In this document: positions 25,532 to 33,905 of the stretch, piece after piece
Numbering within the stretch: position 1 is the first letter of the stretch
Layout: the number at the start of each line of letters is the position of its first letter
DNA from: Clostridiaceae bacterium OM02-2AC
GTDB lineage: Bacteria; Bacillota_I; Bacilli_A; Erysipelotrichales; Erysipelotrichaceae
Reading direction: 5' to 3'
Assembly (NCBI GenBank): GCA_003481775.1
Contig: QULU01000018.1
Location: forward strand, 22,293-86,292
DNA length: 64,000 nucleotides
Notes under the pieces: generated by a model
What the model saw: the letters and a program-made list of their open reading frames with translations, nothing else
The model's database searches: none
Told to the model about the DNA's origin: nothing
Position numbers and translations under genes: made by a program

Positions 25532-26752
25532 CTAATCTTTTTGCTTTGCCATTTTTATGATATTTTTAAGCTTCACGGAATTGCCGTAGGACAGTGTACC
25601 CCTGCGGTACAATCGAGCTCCGAGCAAGCCCATTGCAATCGTAGTAGCCGCAAGCAGAGCCAGAGATATTACGATTTCCATTGTGGATACACTTCCCATT
25701 GCCACATTGATAAACATGCACATCCAGGAAGAGAACGGCACATAGCACATGATTTTGGCAAGCAGTGTATCCGGATTCTGCAGGGTGATAAAGCTGATGA
25801 TGAAGACTGCGATGATCAGCAGCTGGATTGGCATGGTGGCACCGTTGACCTCCTCCACCTTGGAGCACAGGGCTCCGATGGCACCGAACAGGAAGCTGAA
25901 CAGCAGATATCCCAGAATTCCAAACAGGGCAAAGGTAATCAGCACCAGTCCGGGAATATCCAAAAATTTATCTAGCATATGATCCCATACATCCGCATTC
26001 AGCTGATAGGCGATCAGGAAGGAGCCAAGCATAATGGCTGTCTGTATGACACCGGCAATCGCGCCCGCAATGACCTTTCCGAAAATCAAAGCATTCGGCG
26101 AACAGCTCGTTGTCAGTATTTCAATCGCACGATTGCTTTTTTCACTGGCCACGCCGACACCGATCTGATTGCCGTAAATCAAAATCATCATGTACAGCAC
26201 CAGAATCAGCACATAGGTATAGAAATAATTATTCATACCATCCGTTCCCAATACCGTCGTATCCGAGGATATCTCTGTCTGGTAAATCGCCTGTACCTTA
26301 CCTGCATCATACTTCAGCTTTGCCAGCTCACTTGCCTGATACTGCTGCTGAAGCAGCGTTGCGAAGCGTGAAGAATTCGCATCATTCAAAGAGGAATTGT
26401 TCACATAATATTGGAAGCTGGTTGGCGTTTTCACCTCAAAGCCGGCATCTGCCTCACTTTTTTTCACCTTTTCCTCTACCTCGGATAAGGAGTTGGCATA
26501 GGAAATCCGAAATTCCGGAAAATTCTTTTCTGCCAGCTCCCGGTTTTTCAAAATTCCGCTTCCATCATAAATCAGCATTGTTTTATCCTTTTCTGATGCC
26601 GGATCATCCGTTTTCTTATCATCCGAGAAAACACGCGGTATGGACAGCAGGACGAAAGCCGCAGCAGCCACCAGCACGGTTGATATCAGAAATGATTTTT
26701 TGCGTATCATCGTCTGTAGTTCAAATTTCAGAACCAGTAAGAATTCTCTCAT
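25532..26752 (-). CDS. ABC-2 type permease (NatB-like)
   Basis: A 406-residue exporter subunit with one N-terminal helix, a large ~140-residue extracellular domain and six C-terminal helices. This is the ABC2_membrane_3/NatB layout. The motif VASEKSNRAIEILTTSCSP (near residue 205) is the conserved cytoplasmic loop of the family. The start overlaps the ATPase stop (ATGA). NatAB was described as a sodium exporter in Bacillus; other members move drugs or peptides, so the substrate is not fixed. Confidence 0.9.
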   Translation of the reverse strand: MREFLLVLKFELQTMIRKKSFLISTVLVAAAAFVLLSIPRVFSDDKKTDDPASEKDKTMLIYDGSGILKNRELAEKNFPEFRISYANSLSEVEEKVKKSEADAGFEVKTPTSFQYYVNNSSLNDANSSRFATLLQQQYQASELAKLKYDAGKVQAIYQTEISSDTTVLGTDGMNNYFYTYVLILVLYMMILIYGNQIGVGVASEKSNRAIEILTTSCSPNALIFGKVIAGAIAGVIQTAIMLGSFLIAYQLNADVWDHMLDKFLDIPGLVLITFALFGILGYLLFSFLFGAIGALCSKVEEVNGATMPIQLLIIAVFIISFITLQNPDTLLAKIMCYVPFSSWMCMFINVAMGSVSTMEIVISLALLAATTIAMGLLGARLYRRGTLSYGNSVKLKNIIKMAKQKD

Positions 26753-27666
26753 TCCTCATCACCTGCCTTTGAAACAAATATATCCGTTAGGGATGCCTCA
26801 TACAGCTGGAATGCCTCAAGGTCAACCTCCAGCTCCAGCAGCTTCATCAACACGTCCCGCTTATTCACATGCGGCTGTAGCTCGATGATAAAGCCGTTTT
26901 CGACTTCCTCATAAATATGCAGCAGCTCCTGACACTGTGTTTCCAGCAGCTCCAAAAGCTCCTGCTTTTCGGGATACAATGCACGAATCACGATACGATT
27001 TCTTCCGTATTCCTTTTTGATCTGCTTCAGATTCCCCTGCAGCACCACATCTCCATGATGCAGAATAACGATGTCCTCGCAGAATTCCTCCACATAATTC
27101 ATCTGATGAGAGGAGAAAATAACAAGCTTTCCATCCTGAATCTGTTCCTGTACGACTTCCTTCAGCGTCTGGGAGTTGACCGGGTCCAACCCGGAAAACG
27201 GCTCATCCAGAATCACGATATCCGGATCGCACATGAGTGTCTGTGCCAGCTGTACCTTCTGTTGATTCCCCTTGCTTAAGGTATCCAGAATACGGTTTTC
27301 ATATTCCTCGATACCAAGGCGCTTCAGCCACTTCTTCAGATTGGCCTTTGCCTCCCCGTGCGACATGCCGCGCAGTGTTGCCAGATAAATCAGCTGCTCG
27401 GATACCTTTTTCTTCGGATACAGACCACGCTCCTCCGGCAGATAGCCGATATTGTAATCCTTTGCATGAAAGGTTTTGCCGTTCATGCTCATATTTCCCT
27501 GATCTGCCTTGAACACATCCATCAGAATACGGATCGTCGTAGATTTACCGGCACCGTTACGTCCCAGCAGTCCCAACGCCTTACCGCTGGAAATGGAAAA
27601 GGATATTCCATGCAGGACTTCTCTTCCATCAAAGCTCTTATGCAGATCATGCACTTGCAGTTCCAT
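26749..27666 (-). CDS. ABC ATPase (NatA-like)
   Basis: A 305-residue ATPase: Walker A GRNGAGKST (about residue 36), signature LSKGNQQKV (about 129), Walker B IVILDEPFSGLD (about 149), switch His in FSSHQM. A ~90-residue C-terminal extension follows, usual for DrrA/NatA-type exporters (DUF4162 region). It is the first gene of a three-gene operon with the permease and the 144-residue membrane protein. A divergent Xre gene lies 160 nt upstream and may regulate it. Confidence 0.92.
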   Translation of the reverse strand: MELQVHDLHKSFDGREVLHGISFSISSGKALGLLGRNGAGKSTTIRILMDVFKADQGNMSMNGKTFHAKDYNIGYLPEERGLYPKKKVSEQLIYLATLRGMSHGEAKANLKKWLKRLGIEEYENRILDTLSKGNQQKVQLAQTLMCDPDIVILDEPFSGLDPVNSQTLKEVVQEQIQDGKLVIFSSHQMNYVEEFCEDIVILHHGDVVLQGNLKQIKKEYGRNRIVIRALYPEKQELLELLETQCQELLHIYEEVENGFIIELQPHVNKRDVLMKLLELEVDLEAFQLYEASLTDIFVSKAGDEE

Positions 27667-27825
27667 ACTGTTTCCCTCCTTAATCTATTTGCATTATAGT
27701 ACAGATTCCCATTCAATGCAATATATATTTTGCATTTGTAAAATATATTTTTCATATCTCCTTGATTTTCTATCTTGATTTTCCTATAATAATATACGTA
27801 GAAGAAGGAACAGGTGAGTGCAGCT

Positions 27826-28041
27826 ATGAAAAATCTAAAAATCAAAATGGCACGCATGGAGCTGAATATGTCCCAGGAGGAGCTTGCCAGCAAGGTGGGC
27901 GCAACACGGCAGACCATCGGACTGATTGAGGCAGGACGCTACAATCCATCCATTAAGCTGTGCATCAAAATCTGCATTGCACTGCATAAGCATCTGGATG
28001 ATCTGTTCTGGGAGGATGACTATGACAAGGAGGAATTATAG
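27826..28041 (+). CDS. Xre-type regulator, 71 aa
   Basis: A small single-domain helix-turn-helix protein, KMARMELNMSQEELASKVGATRQTIGLIEAGRYNPS, of the 'YNPS' subgroup usually paired with a membrane protein gene. The ATG at 27826 is used with AGGTGA 8 nt upstream; a GTG at 27814 would also be possible. The next gene starts 1 nt after its stop, with the ribosome site inside the end of this gene. It is divergent from the NatAB operon. Confidence 0.88.
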   Translation: MKNLKIKMARMELNMSQEELASKVGATRQTIGLIEAGRYNPSIKLCIKICIALHKHLDDLFWEDDYDKEEL

Positions 28042-28042
28042 G

Positions 28043-28936
28043 ATGAAGACTTCACTGCTTCGCGACATCATCCGTTATGCGAAAACCAAAGGAAAGGCCC
28101 CGCTGGATGAACGGCAGATGGATACCCTGAAGGATTTGTATATGGAGCTGGCAAAATCCGTAATCCTCGCATTTATGGTATTTATGATCGTTTACGGCTA
28201 TAAAGAGCTTTATCAGAAGGAAAGCACCTTCAATTATATGAGCCTCGCAATGAGTCTGCTTGGAGCTATCACCTATTATTATCTGCTGCGCTCCTGTTAC
28301 CAGCAGGTAATCGGCATAGATGTTAATTTTGAAATCCTCGTCATTCCGGCACTTGGCTTCACCCCCTCGCTGCTCATGAACGCCCTGCATGTATGCGGGT
28401 TGCTGTTTGACGCAGACGCACTCTTTTTCCGCATTACGACAGTTTTATGGCCCTTGTATTTCATTTTATTTTATCTGGGGGCAAACAGGGTCTATCAAAA
28501 GGGCAGGCAGGCCATGGAACAGGAGATATACCAGGGGGAAATCCATTTTCGTTCCCGCAAGCAGATCGTTAATTTTATCATTATTGCAATTATCATCATA
28601 TCCATATTGCCGATTTCCTTTGACGCGCTGTTTCAAATTTGCATCGTCGCAGGGACACTCTTGATTCTGTTTATGATCTGCTATTATGGTTTTTATACAC
28701 CGCACAATGCATATATTCTGAATGAAAGCGGATTGATCTATCATAAATCGCTGTGGAATGGAAGGGGCGGATTTCTGCGCTATGATGAGATTGAAAGCGT
28801 CAAGCAGCAGGATACCTTCAACGTCGGGTATGCAAAGGATAAGGTTTGTATTCACTGCCATGACGGTCGTGACATTCTGCTGTTTCCAGAAAATGCATAC
28901 CGCTTCTGTGTAGAGCTTGAAAATAATCTGTACTAG
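28043..28936 (+). CDS. Membrane protein paired with the Xre regulator
   Basis: A 297-residue protein with a soluble N-terminal ~35 residues (PLDERQMDTLKDLY), six membrane helices and a C-terminal ~70-residue soluble domain beginning NAYILNESGLIYHKS. That domain resembles the small PH-like beta domain found in many bacterial membrane proteins. The family name is uncertain (it is similar in layout to DUF6773-type proteins that accompany YNPS Xre genes). The start at 28043 has AAGGAGG upstream. Confidence 0.72.
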   Translation: MKTSLLRDIIRYAKTKGKAPLDERQMDTLKDLYMELAKSVILAFMVFMIVYGYKELYQKESTFNYMSLAMSLLGAITYYYLLRSCYQQVIGIDVNFEILVIPALGFTPSLLMNALHVCGLLFDADALFFRITTVLWPLYFILFYLGANRVYQKGRQAMEQEIYQGEIHFRSRKQIVNFIIIAIIIISILPISFDALFQICIVAGTLLILFMICYYGFYTPHNAYILNESGLIYHKSLWNGRGGFLRYDEIESVKQQDTFNVGYAKDKVCIHCHDGRDILLFPENAYRFCVELENNLY

Positions 28937-28973
28937 CATGTCATTCACAGATATGACGATAACCCCATCACAG

Positions 28974-29053
28974 AAAAAAAACAGAAAACTATTGTGCTTT
29001 ATGCATATCCCTGCTTGGGATATGTAAAACAGCATTGGCATTTCTGTTTTTTT
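28974..29053. terminator. Long bidirectional terminator
   Basis: The outer AAAAAACAGAAA/TTTCTGTTTTTT stem and the inner GCATATCCC/GGGATATG stem form one extended hairpin between convergent genes. It touches the stop codon of the FUSC-HAD gene. Confidence 0.8.
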
Positions 29054-30374
29054 ATTTCTTTTTTCGATGACCGTGATAGCTTCGCTCTATCTCACGTATC
29101 ACACTGTCCTTTTCCCTGCTTCCCAGCACGCGAAAGACCGGTTGACTATCCGCATCTTCCTGAGATACGGTATACGCTTCATCTGCACTGCTGATCAGTG
29201 CAGCATCCCTTTGATGGCAGGCAAACACGCAGAGTCGTTTATAGCCTCCCTCCTTCTGTATGGTGCGAACAGCTGCGAGCTTTGTGGCACTCACACTGTA
29301 AATATCCAATACCTTATATCCTTGATGCTCCTCACTGGTGCGGATATGAAGTTGTAGATCAGCCGCATCATCTTGTCGCTGGAGCCGCGAATACAGCTGC
29401 CGGATACGCGGTGTAGTATCCATGATCGTTATACATACACAGGCATGTGCCTGTGCTTTATGTTCATACACGTAGCTCTTATAAGGCAATTTGCGCATTT
29501 CATGATAATATTCCTCCTCCAAAGGATTGCGGAAATCACTGTAATACACATGCAGGATATGATGCAGGATGACATGCTGGAAGCAATTCATTCCTTCCTC
29601 GTCCAACAGCTGCAGCAGGTGTGCCACCTGTTCCTTTTTCATGCAGCGACTGTGGGAATAGGTCTGCGTACGGCAATCATACAAAGCAGCTCCGTTCATG
29701 ACAGCAACCGGAAGCGTCAATGGAATACCCTCCAGGATCGGCAGCAGCGTTGCCGGGGTGCGGGACGTCGCCAGAGTGATGGCAGCCCCCTGCTCCAGCA
29801 GCTGACGCAGCTTCACCTTCGTATAGGGAGAAAGCTGTTCATTTTCCTGCAGCAGCGTGTGATCCAGTGTAGATACATACAGCGTCTCCTTCTGCAAATG
29901 CACCGGAAGATGGATGCAGTTGATACCATAGGCAACCGCAATACCAATCAGGGTATCGATCATACGGTTAATCGCAAACAGGTAGGGATTCACATCCGCA
30001 GCGTGCGATACGGTAACACTCATGAACACCACGCAGGAGATATACGAGGCTGAGGTTTTCTTCAGCAGCACAGTAATATAGATTACCGGGATGATCATAA
30101 AGGATATGAGAGCATATTGCATAAGCTGCGTATTCCCCGGCAGGATATGCTTTTCAAACAGCAGCACGAGCATTCCGCAAAAGCCGCCAATCAGGGTTCC
30201 GACAACACGGTTGGCCGCTACACGCTGTGTATTGGATGTATCCTGCTGCATGCATAACACAGCCGCAATGCAGGAATAAAATACTACCCCCTCTTCATTT
30301 CGCAGCAGATAAATAAGAAAGCATAAAAATACTGCCAGTGATGATTTCAGGATTCGTTTACCAATTCTAGGCAT
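29052..30374 (-). CDS. FUSC/aromatic-acid-exporter membrane domain fused to a degenerate HAD domain
   Basis: A 440-residue fusion. Residues ~1-160 are an ArAE_1/FUSC-type membrane domain (IGKRILKSSLAVFLCF, QRVAANRVVGTLIGG, NRMIDTLIGIAVAYGIN). Residues ~165-440 align with Cof-type HAD hydrolases: STLDHTLLQENEQLSP in place of DLDGTLL, then ITLATSRTP and VAVMNGAALYD. The nucleophile Asp of motif I is replaced by Thr, and the C-terminal GDGxND motif reads ACHQRD. So the HAD half probably cannot hydrolyse phosphate and may act as a sensor or binding domain (inference). TGGAGGA precedes the ATG. Confidence 0.85.
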   Translation of the reverse strand: MPRIGKRILKSSLAVFLCFLIYLLRNEEGVVFYSCIAAVLCMQQDTSNTQRVAANRVVGTLIGGFCGMLVLLFEKHILPGNTQLMQYALISFMIIPVIYITVLLKKTSASYISCVVFMSVTVSHAADVNPYLFAINRMIDTLIGIAVAYGINCIHLPVHLQKETLYVSTLDHTLLQENEQLSPYTKVKLRQLLEQGAAITLATSRTPATLLPILEGIPLTLPVAVMNGAALYDCRTQTYSHSRCMKKEQVAHLLQLLDEEGMNCFQHVILHHILHVYYSDFRNPLEEEYYHEMRKLPYKSYVYEHKAQAHACVCITIMDTTPRIRQLYSRLQRQDDAADLQLHIRTSEEHQGYKVLDIYSVSATKLAAVRTIQKEGGYKRLCVFACHQRDAALISSADEAYTVSQEDADSQPVFRVLGSREKDSVIREIERSYHGHRKKK

Positions 30375-30976
30375 GATACCATTCCTCCAATGGTTATAAT
30401 TATAGCGCCGTTTTTACAAATGTAAATAGCAGACAGCAAAGGGAACAGAAAACATATTGTAGAGCTGTTCCCCTTTATCGAGGAGAACGCAATTCTTAGA
30501 ACATGTCTCATGGAGAGCAACCTGTCCTATGCTGGCAGCTCCACCACGCTTTATAAAGAACAATCTCATGCTTTGCGCAGGAAGGCTCACTGCACAAAAG
30601 CGTGAAGGACACGACAGCTTTTCTCACATAGCCCTTTTCAGACTGCCATGTCTGCATTTGGCAAATATAAAAATGCCGGCTTCCCATCGGTCTCTCCAGA
30701 TACGTCTCAGGGTATCCGAACCTGCCATTTTCCCAGAGATTGCTATCAGCATAGCTTCTATGCCCAGCTTCCAAGCACTCCTTTTGTACGCTGGCATTGC
30801 CTATGTATTACAGGGAACTGCATTCGGAATACATGATTAAACGTTGGATATATTTATAAATTCCAGCTTTGCGTAAAACAGCTGCGCTCCTTTTCATTCT
30901 GTGCTATGAAACAGGTCTCATGAAAAGACAGTGACCACACGGCCACTGCCTTAGAGCTTCAAACACATATTTATAA
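30375..30976. other. Intergenic region with an ATPase terminator
   Basis: The region contains an inverted repeat GGGAACAG/CTGTTCCC (about 30438-30475) without a clean T-run, and the ATPase gene terminator at 30917-30951. Overlapping open frames on both strands between 30508 and 30840 lack ribosome sites and recognisable motifs. They could be the remnant of a lost gene, but nothing supports a call. Confidence 0.4.
30917..30951 (-). terminator. Terminator of the P-type ATPase gene
   Basis: On the minus strand GGCAGTGGCC pairs with GGTCACTGTC, followed by TTTTC. Confidence 0.75.
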
Positions 30977-33568
30977 TTAGCGGTGTCTCAGCATTCTGCC
31001 AAGCTGAATAAGCGCTGTTGGTATCAGGGCAAGAGCATAAATCGTAAACAGCTGCATCATGGTTATCGTCGTTACCGAGAATAAGGAGTGCAGCGGCTGC
31101 CACAGCAGAATCGCATTCAGGAAGCAGAAGCCGATTACAAAGGCCAGAATGGAGTATTTATTCGTAAACAGTCCGATGCGATACAGAGAACGCTGAGAAC
31201 GGCAGTTAAAGCCATGGAACAATCTGGACAGGCACAGTGTTGAGAAAGCCATTGTCGTAGCGATTGCCCAGCTTTCCTTCAAGCCCAGAAAATATGCACT
31301 CATCGTAACGATAGCAATCAAAATTCCCTGAATTCCCAGCTGCTTCATCGTTGCCGGTGTCAGAATACCAACGGATGGATCACGTGGTTTTTCTTTCAGA
31401 ATATCCTTGGTGCTTCGCTCCATACCAATGGCGATAGCAGGCAGGGAGTCTGTGACCAGATTGATAAACAGCAGATGCACAGGCAAAAACGGCACCTGCA
31501 GGGATAACAGCGAAGCTGCCAGGACACAGATAATTCCGGATAAGTTACCGGACAGCAGATAAATAATTGCATTCTTGATATTGGCATAAATGTTTCTACC
31601 GGTCGCAACAGCCTTGACGATGGTCGCAAAGTTATCATCCGTCAAGATCATGCTGGCGGCATCCTTGCTGACCTCGGTACCGGTGATTCCCATAGCGATA
31701 CCGATATCTGCTTGTTTTAAAGCTGGAGCATCATTGACGCCGTCTCCGGTCATTGCTGCAATCTTTCCTTTTTTCTGCCATGCGTTGACGATACGAATCT
31801 TATGCTCCGGAGCAACACGGGCATAGACACGGATATGCTCCAGACGATTCATCAGCTCTTCTTCACTCATGGCATTCAGCTCCGTACCATCCACACACTG
31901 ATCCCCGTTTTTATAGATGCCAAGTGCCTTGGCAATACTGCGGGCAGTTACCTTGTGATCGCCGGTAATCATCACCGGGATGATGCCGGCACGCTGACAG
32001 TTTTCCACAGCTGCTTTGCTTTCCTCGCGCGGCGGATCCATTAGAGAAATCAGACCGAGGAATACCAGCTGCGCCTCATCCTCCACCTCGATGTGATCCT
32101 TGTCAACGATGCGTGTCGCAAAGCCCAGCACACGAAGACCGTTATCCGCAAAGGTATGATTCATGTTGAGGATACGTTCACGATCCTCCTCTGTGATTTC
32201 ACGGATTCCCTGTTCTGTCTGCATATGTGTCGCCTTTTTCAGAATTTCATCACAGGCTCCCTTCAGCATCAGTCTGTTTTCTCCATCGATCACATGAAGG
32301 GTTGACATCAGCTTCCGTTCGGAATCAAACGGGTTCTCATCGATACGGGGATATTTTTCTCTTGTTTTCAATTCATCGATACGATACAGCTCCAGCAAAT
32401 CAACCAAAGCAAGCTCAGTAGGGTCACCGATCCGCTGCTCCTCGTTAGTCGTAGCATCACAGCATAACGCAAAGCCCAGCAGCAGCAGACGATCCAGCGG
32501 TGAGGCTTCCTTTAAATTGCTGGCATGCAGCAGCTCATGATTTCGATACACCTGCTGCGCTGTCATCTTATTCTGTGTTAAGGTTCCTGTCTTATCGGAA
32601 CAGATAACAGACACACAGCCCAGACTTTCTACAGAATTGATGTTCTTGATAATTGCATTTTCCTTTGCCATCTGGCTCGTTCCCATCGCAAGCACGATGG
32701 TCACTATGCTCGCCAGTGCTTCCGGGATTGCGGCAACAGCCAGCGCTACAGCAAACATCAATGCATCCATGATTGCATTTCCCTGCCATACATTTAAAGC
32801 GAATACAAGAATGCAGATAGCGATAATTGCAATGCTCAGCTTTTTACTGAAATCATCCAGTGTCTTCTGCAGCGGTGTCTTACGATCCTGCGCTGTATTC
32901 ATCAATGTTGCAATTTTACCGATTTCCGACTTCATGCCAACTGCTGTGACAACGACACGGGCACGTCCATAGGTTACCAGTCCACTGGAGAATACCATGT
33001 TTTTCTGATCTCCAAGACCGCATTCCCCTGATATGGTATCAACTGCCTTATGCACACTCTCAACCTCACCGGTCAGTGCACTTTCATTGACCTGCAGAGA
33101 ATGATTTTCAATGATACGCCCATCTGCTCCTACAACATCTCCGGCTTCCAGAAACAGGATATCTCCCACTGTCAATTCCTGACTGGAAACCTCCATCAGG
33201 GTACCATCTCGCAGGACGCGGCTATGTGGTGTAGAGAGCTGCTTTAAGGCATCCAGTGATTTCTGTGCCTTGATGCTCTGTACCGTCCCCAATATGGCAT
33301 TCATGGTAATGACTGCCAGAATAACAATCGTGCTTTCCAATTCTCCGCTGACCATGGAAATGATAGCTGCGGCAATCAGTATGATAACCAGCAGGTCCTT
33401 AAACTGAGAAAGGAAGACGATAAACGGATGCACCGGCTTTACTTCCTCCAGCTCATTTCTTCCATAGGTGTTTTGACGCTCTGCGACTTCCTCGCTGCGC
33501 AGACCTGTTTCTACTGCCCCCAGCTCTTCCATTACCTGGGCGACGTCTTTCTCATACATCTGTTTCAA
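30977..33568 (-). CDS. P-type cation ATPase (Ca2+/Mn2+ type, P2A-like)
   Basis: An 863-residue cation pump of the SERCA/PMR1-like group. It shows the N-terminal cation_ATPase_N domain, the phosphorylation motif CSDKTGTLTQ (about residue 330), the hinge MTGDGVNDAPAL (about 615) and the membrane ion-site motifs IPEAL in helix 4 and NLVTDSLPA in helix 6. Helix 4 reads PEALAS where many calcium pumps have PEALP or PEGLP. Sequence alone would suggest calcium export, but the leader carries a yybP-ykoY-type manganese riboswitch, so manganese efflux is at least as likely. The start is probably a TTG at 33568, 8 nt after AGAGG; an ATG at 33559 is the alternative. Confidence 0.92.
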   Translation of the reverse strand: MKQMYEKDVAQVMEELGAVETGLRSEEVAERQNTYGRNELEEVKPVHPFIVFLSQFKDLLVIILIAAAIISMVSGELESTIVILAVITMNAILGTVQSIKAQKSLDALKQLSTPHSRVLRDGTLMEVSSQELTVGDILFLEAGDVVGADGRIIENHSLQVNESALTGEVESVHKAVDTISGECGLGDQKNMVFSSGLVTYGRARVVVTAVGMKSEIGKIATLMNTAQDRKTPLQKTLDDFSKKLSIAIIAICILVFALNVWQGNAIMDALMFAVALAVAAIPEALASIVTIVLAMGTSQMAKENAIIKNINSVESLGCVSVICSDKTGTLTQNKMTAQQVYRNHELLHASNLKEASPLDRLLLLGFALCCDATTNEEQRIGDPTELALVDLLELYRIDELKTREKYPRIDENPFDSERKLMSTLHVIDGENRLMLKGACDEILKKATHMQTEQGIREITEEDRERILNMNHTFADNGLRVLGFATRIVDKDHIEVEDEAQLVFLGLISLMDPPREESKAAVENCQRAGIIPVMITGDHKVTARSIAKALGIYKNGDQCVDGTELNAMSEEELMNRLEHIRVYARVAPEHKIRIVNAWQKKGKIAAMTGDGVNDAPALKQADIGIAMGITGTEVSKDAASMILTDDNFATIVKAVATGRNIYANIKNAIIYLLSGNLSGIICVLAASLLSLQVPFLPVHLLFINLVTDSLPAIAIGMERSTKDILKEKPRDPSVGILTPATMKQLGIQGILIAIVTMSAYFLGLKESWAIATTMAFSTLCLSRLFHGFNCRSQRSLYRIGLFTNKYSILAFVIGFCFLNAILLWQPLHSLFSVTTITMMQLFTIYALALIPTALIQLGRMLRHR

Positions 33569-33630
33569 TCTCAAGACCTCTACTTTCCTGTTTATGATTC
33601 TTTTCTATAGTCTTGACATTTTTTCAAAAT

Positions 33631-33758
33631 AAAAACGAGACTATAGAAAATTTCTATAAGTCTCGTCAATCGCTGAATGCAGGCCAGAAGAGATACACTC
33701 TTCGGGTTTGTTGACCGGCTTCACACAGAAGCTCTGTGCTGACTACTCCCTTATTGAC
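33631..33758 (-). promoter_or_regulatory. yybP-ykoY-type manganese riboswitch with terminator
   Basis: Read on the minus strand, a closing helix GTCAAT (33758-33753) pairs with ATTGAC (33670-33665). Inside it are the class's conserved pieces: AAGGGAGTAG just after the 5' strand, GTCAACA, CTGGCCTGCA, and a C-A-G-C-G segment before the 3' strand. An intrinsic terminator follows: ACGAGACTTATAGAAA (33666-33651) with TTTCTATAGTCTCGT (33649-33635), then TTTTATTTT. A third segment, AGACTATAGAAAA (33613-33601), can pair with the middle arm instead. The class binds Mn2+ and commonly controls Mn exporters, including P-type ATPases. Confidence 0.78.
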
Positions 33759-33905
33759 TTACAGTTTATCATGAAACAGGAGTCTTTGTAAACCGTGTGA
33801 CGGAAATTTACAGAATGTTTACAATTCTTTTGAAAAATCATATGCGAAGGAATCAGAATGTTGTATTATATATATAACATTTTAAAATAATATGAGGGTG
33901 ATCGC

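Noticed and set aside
30508-30840. Overlapping open frames on both strands in the ATPase/FUSC gap
   Set aside because: No ribosome site, no recognisable motif and no terminator pairing; coding cannot be supported.
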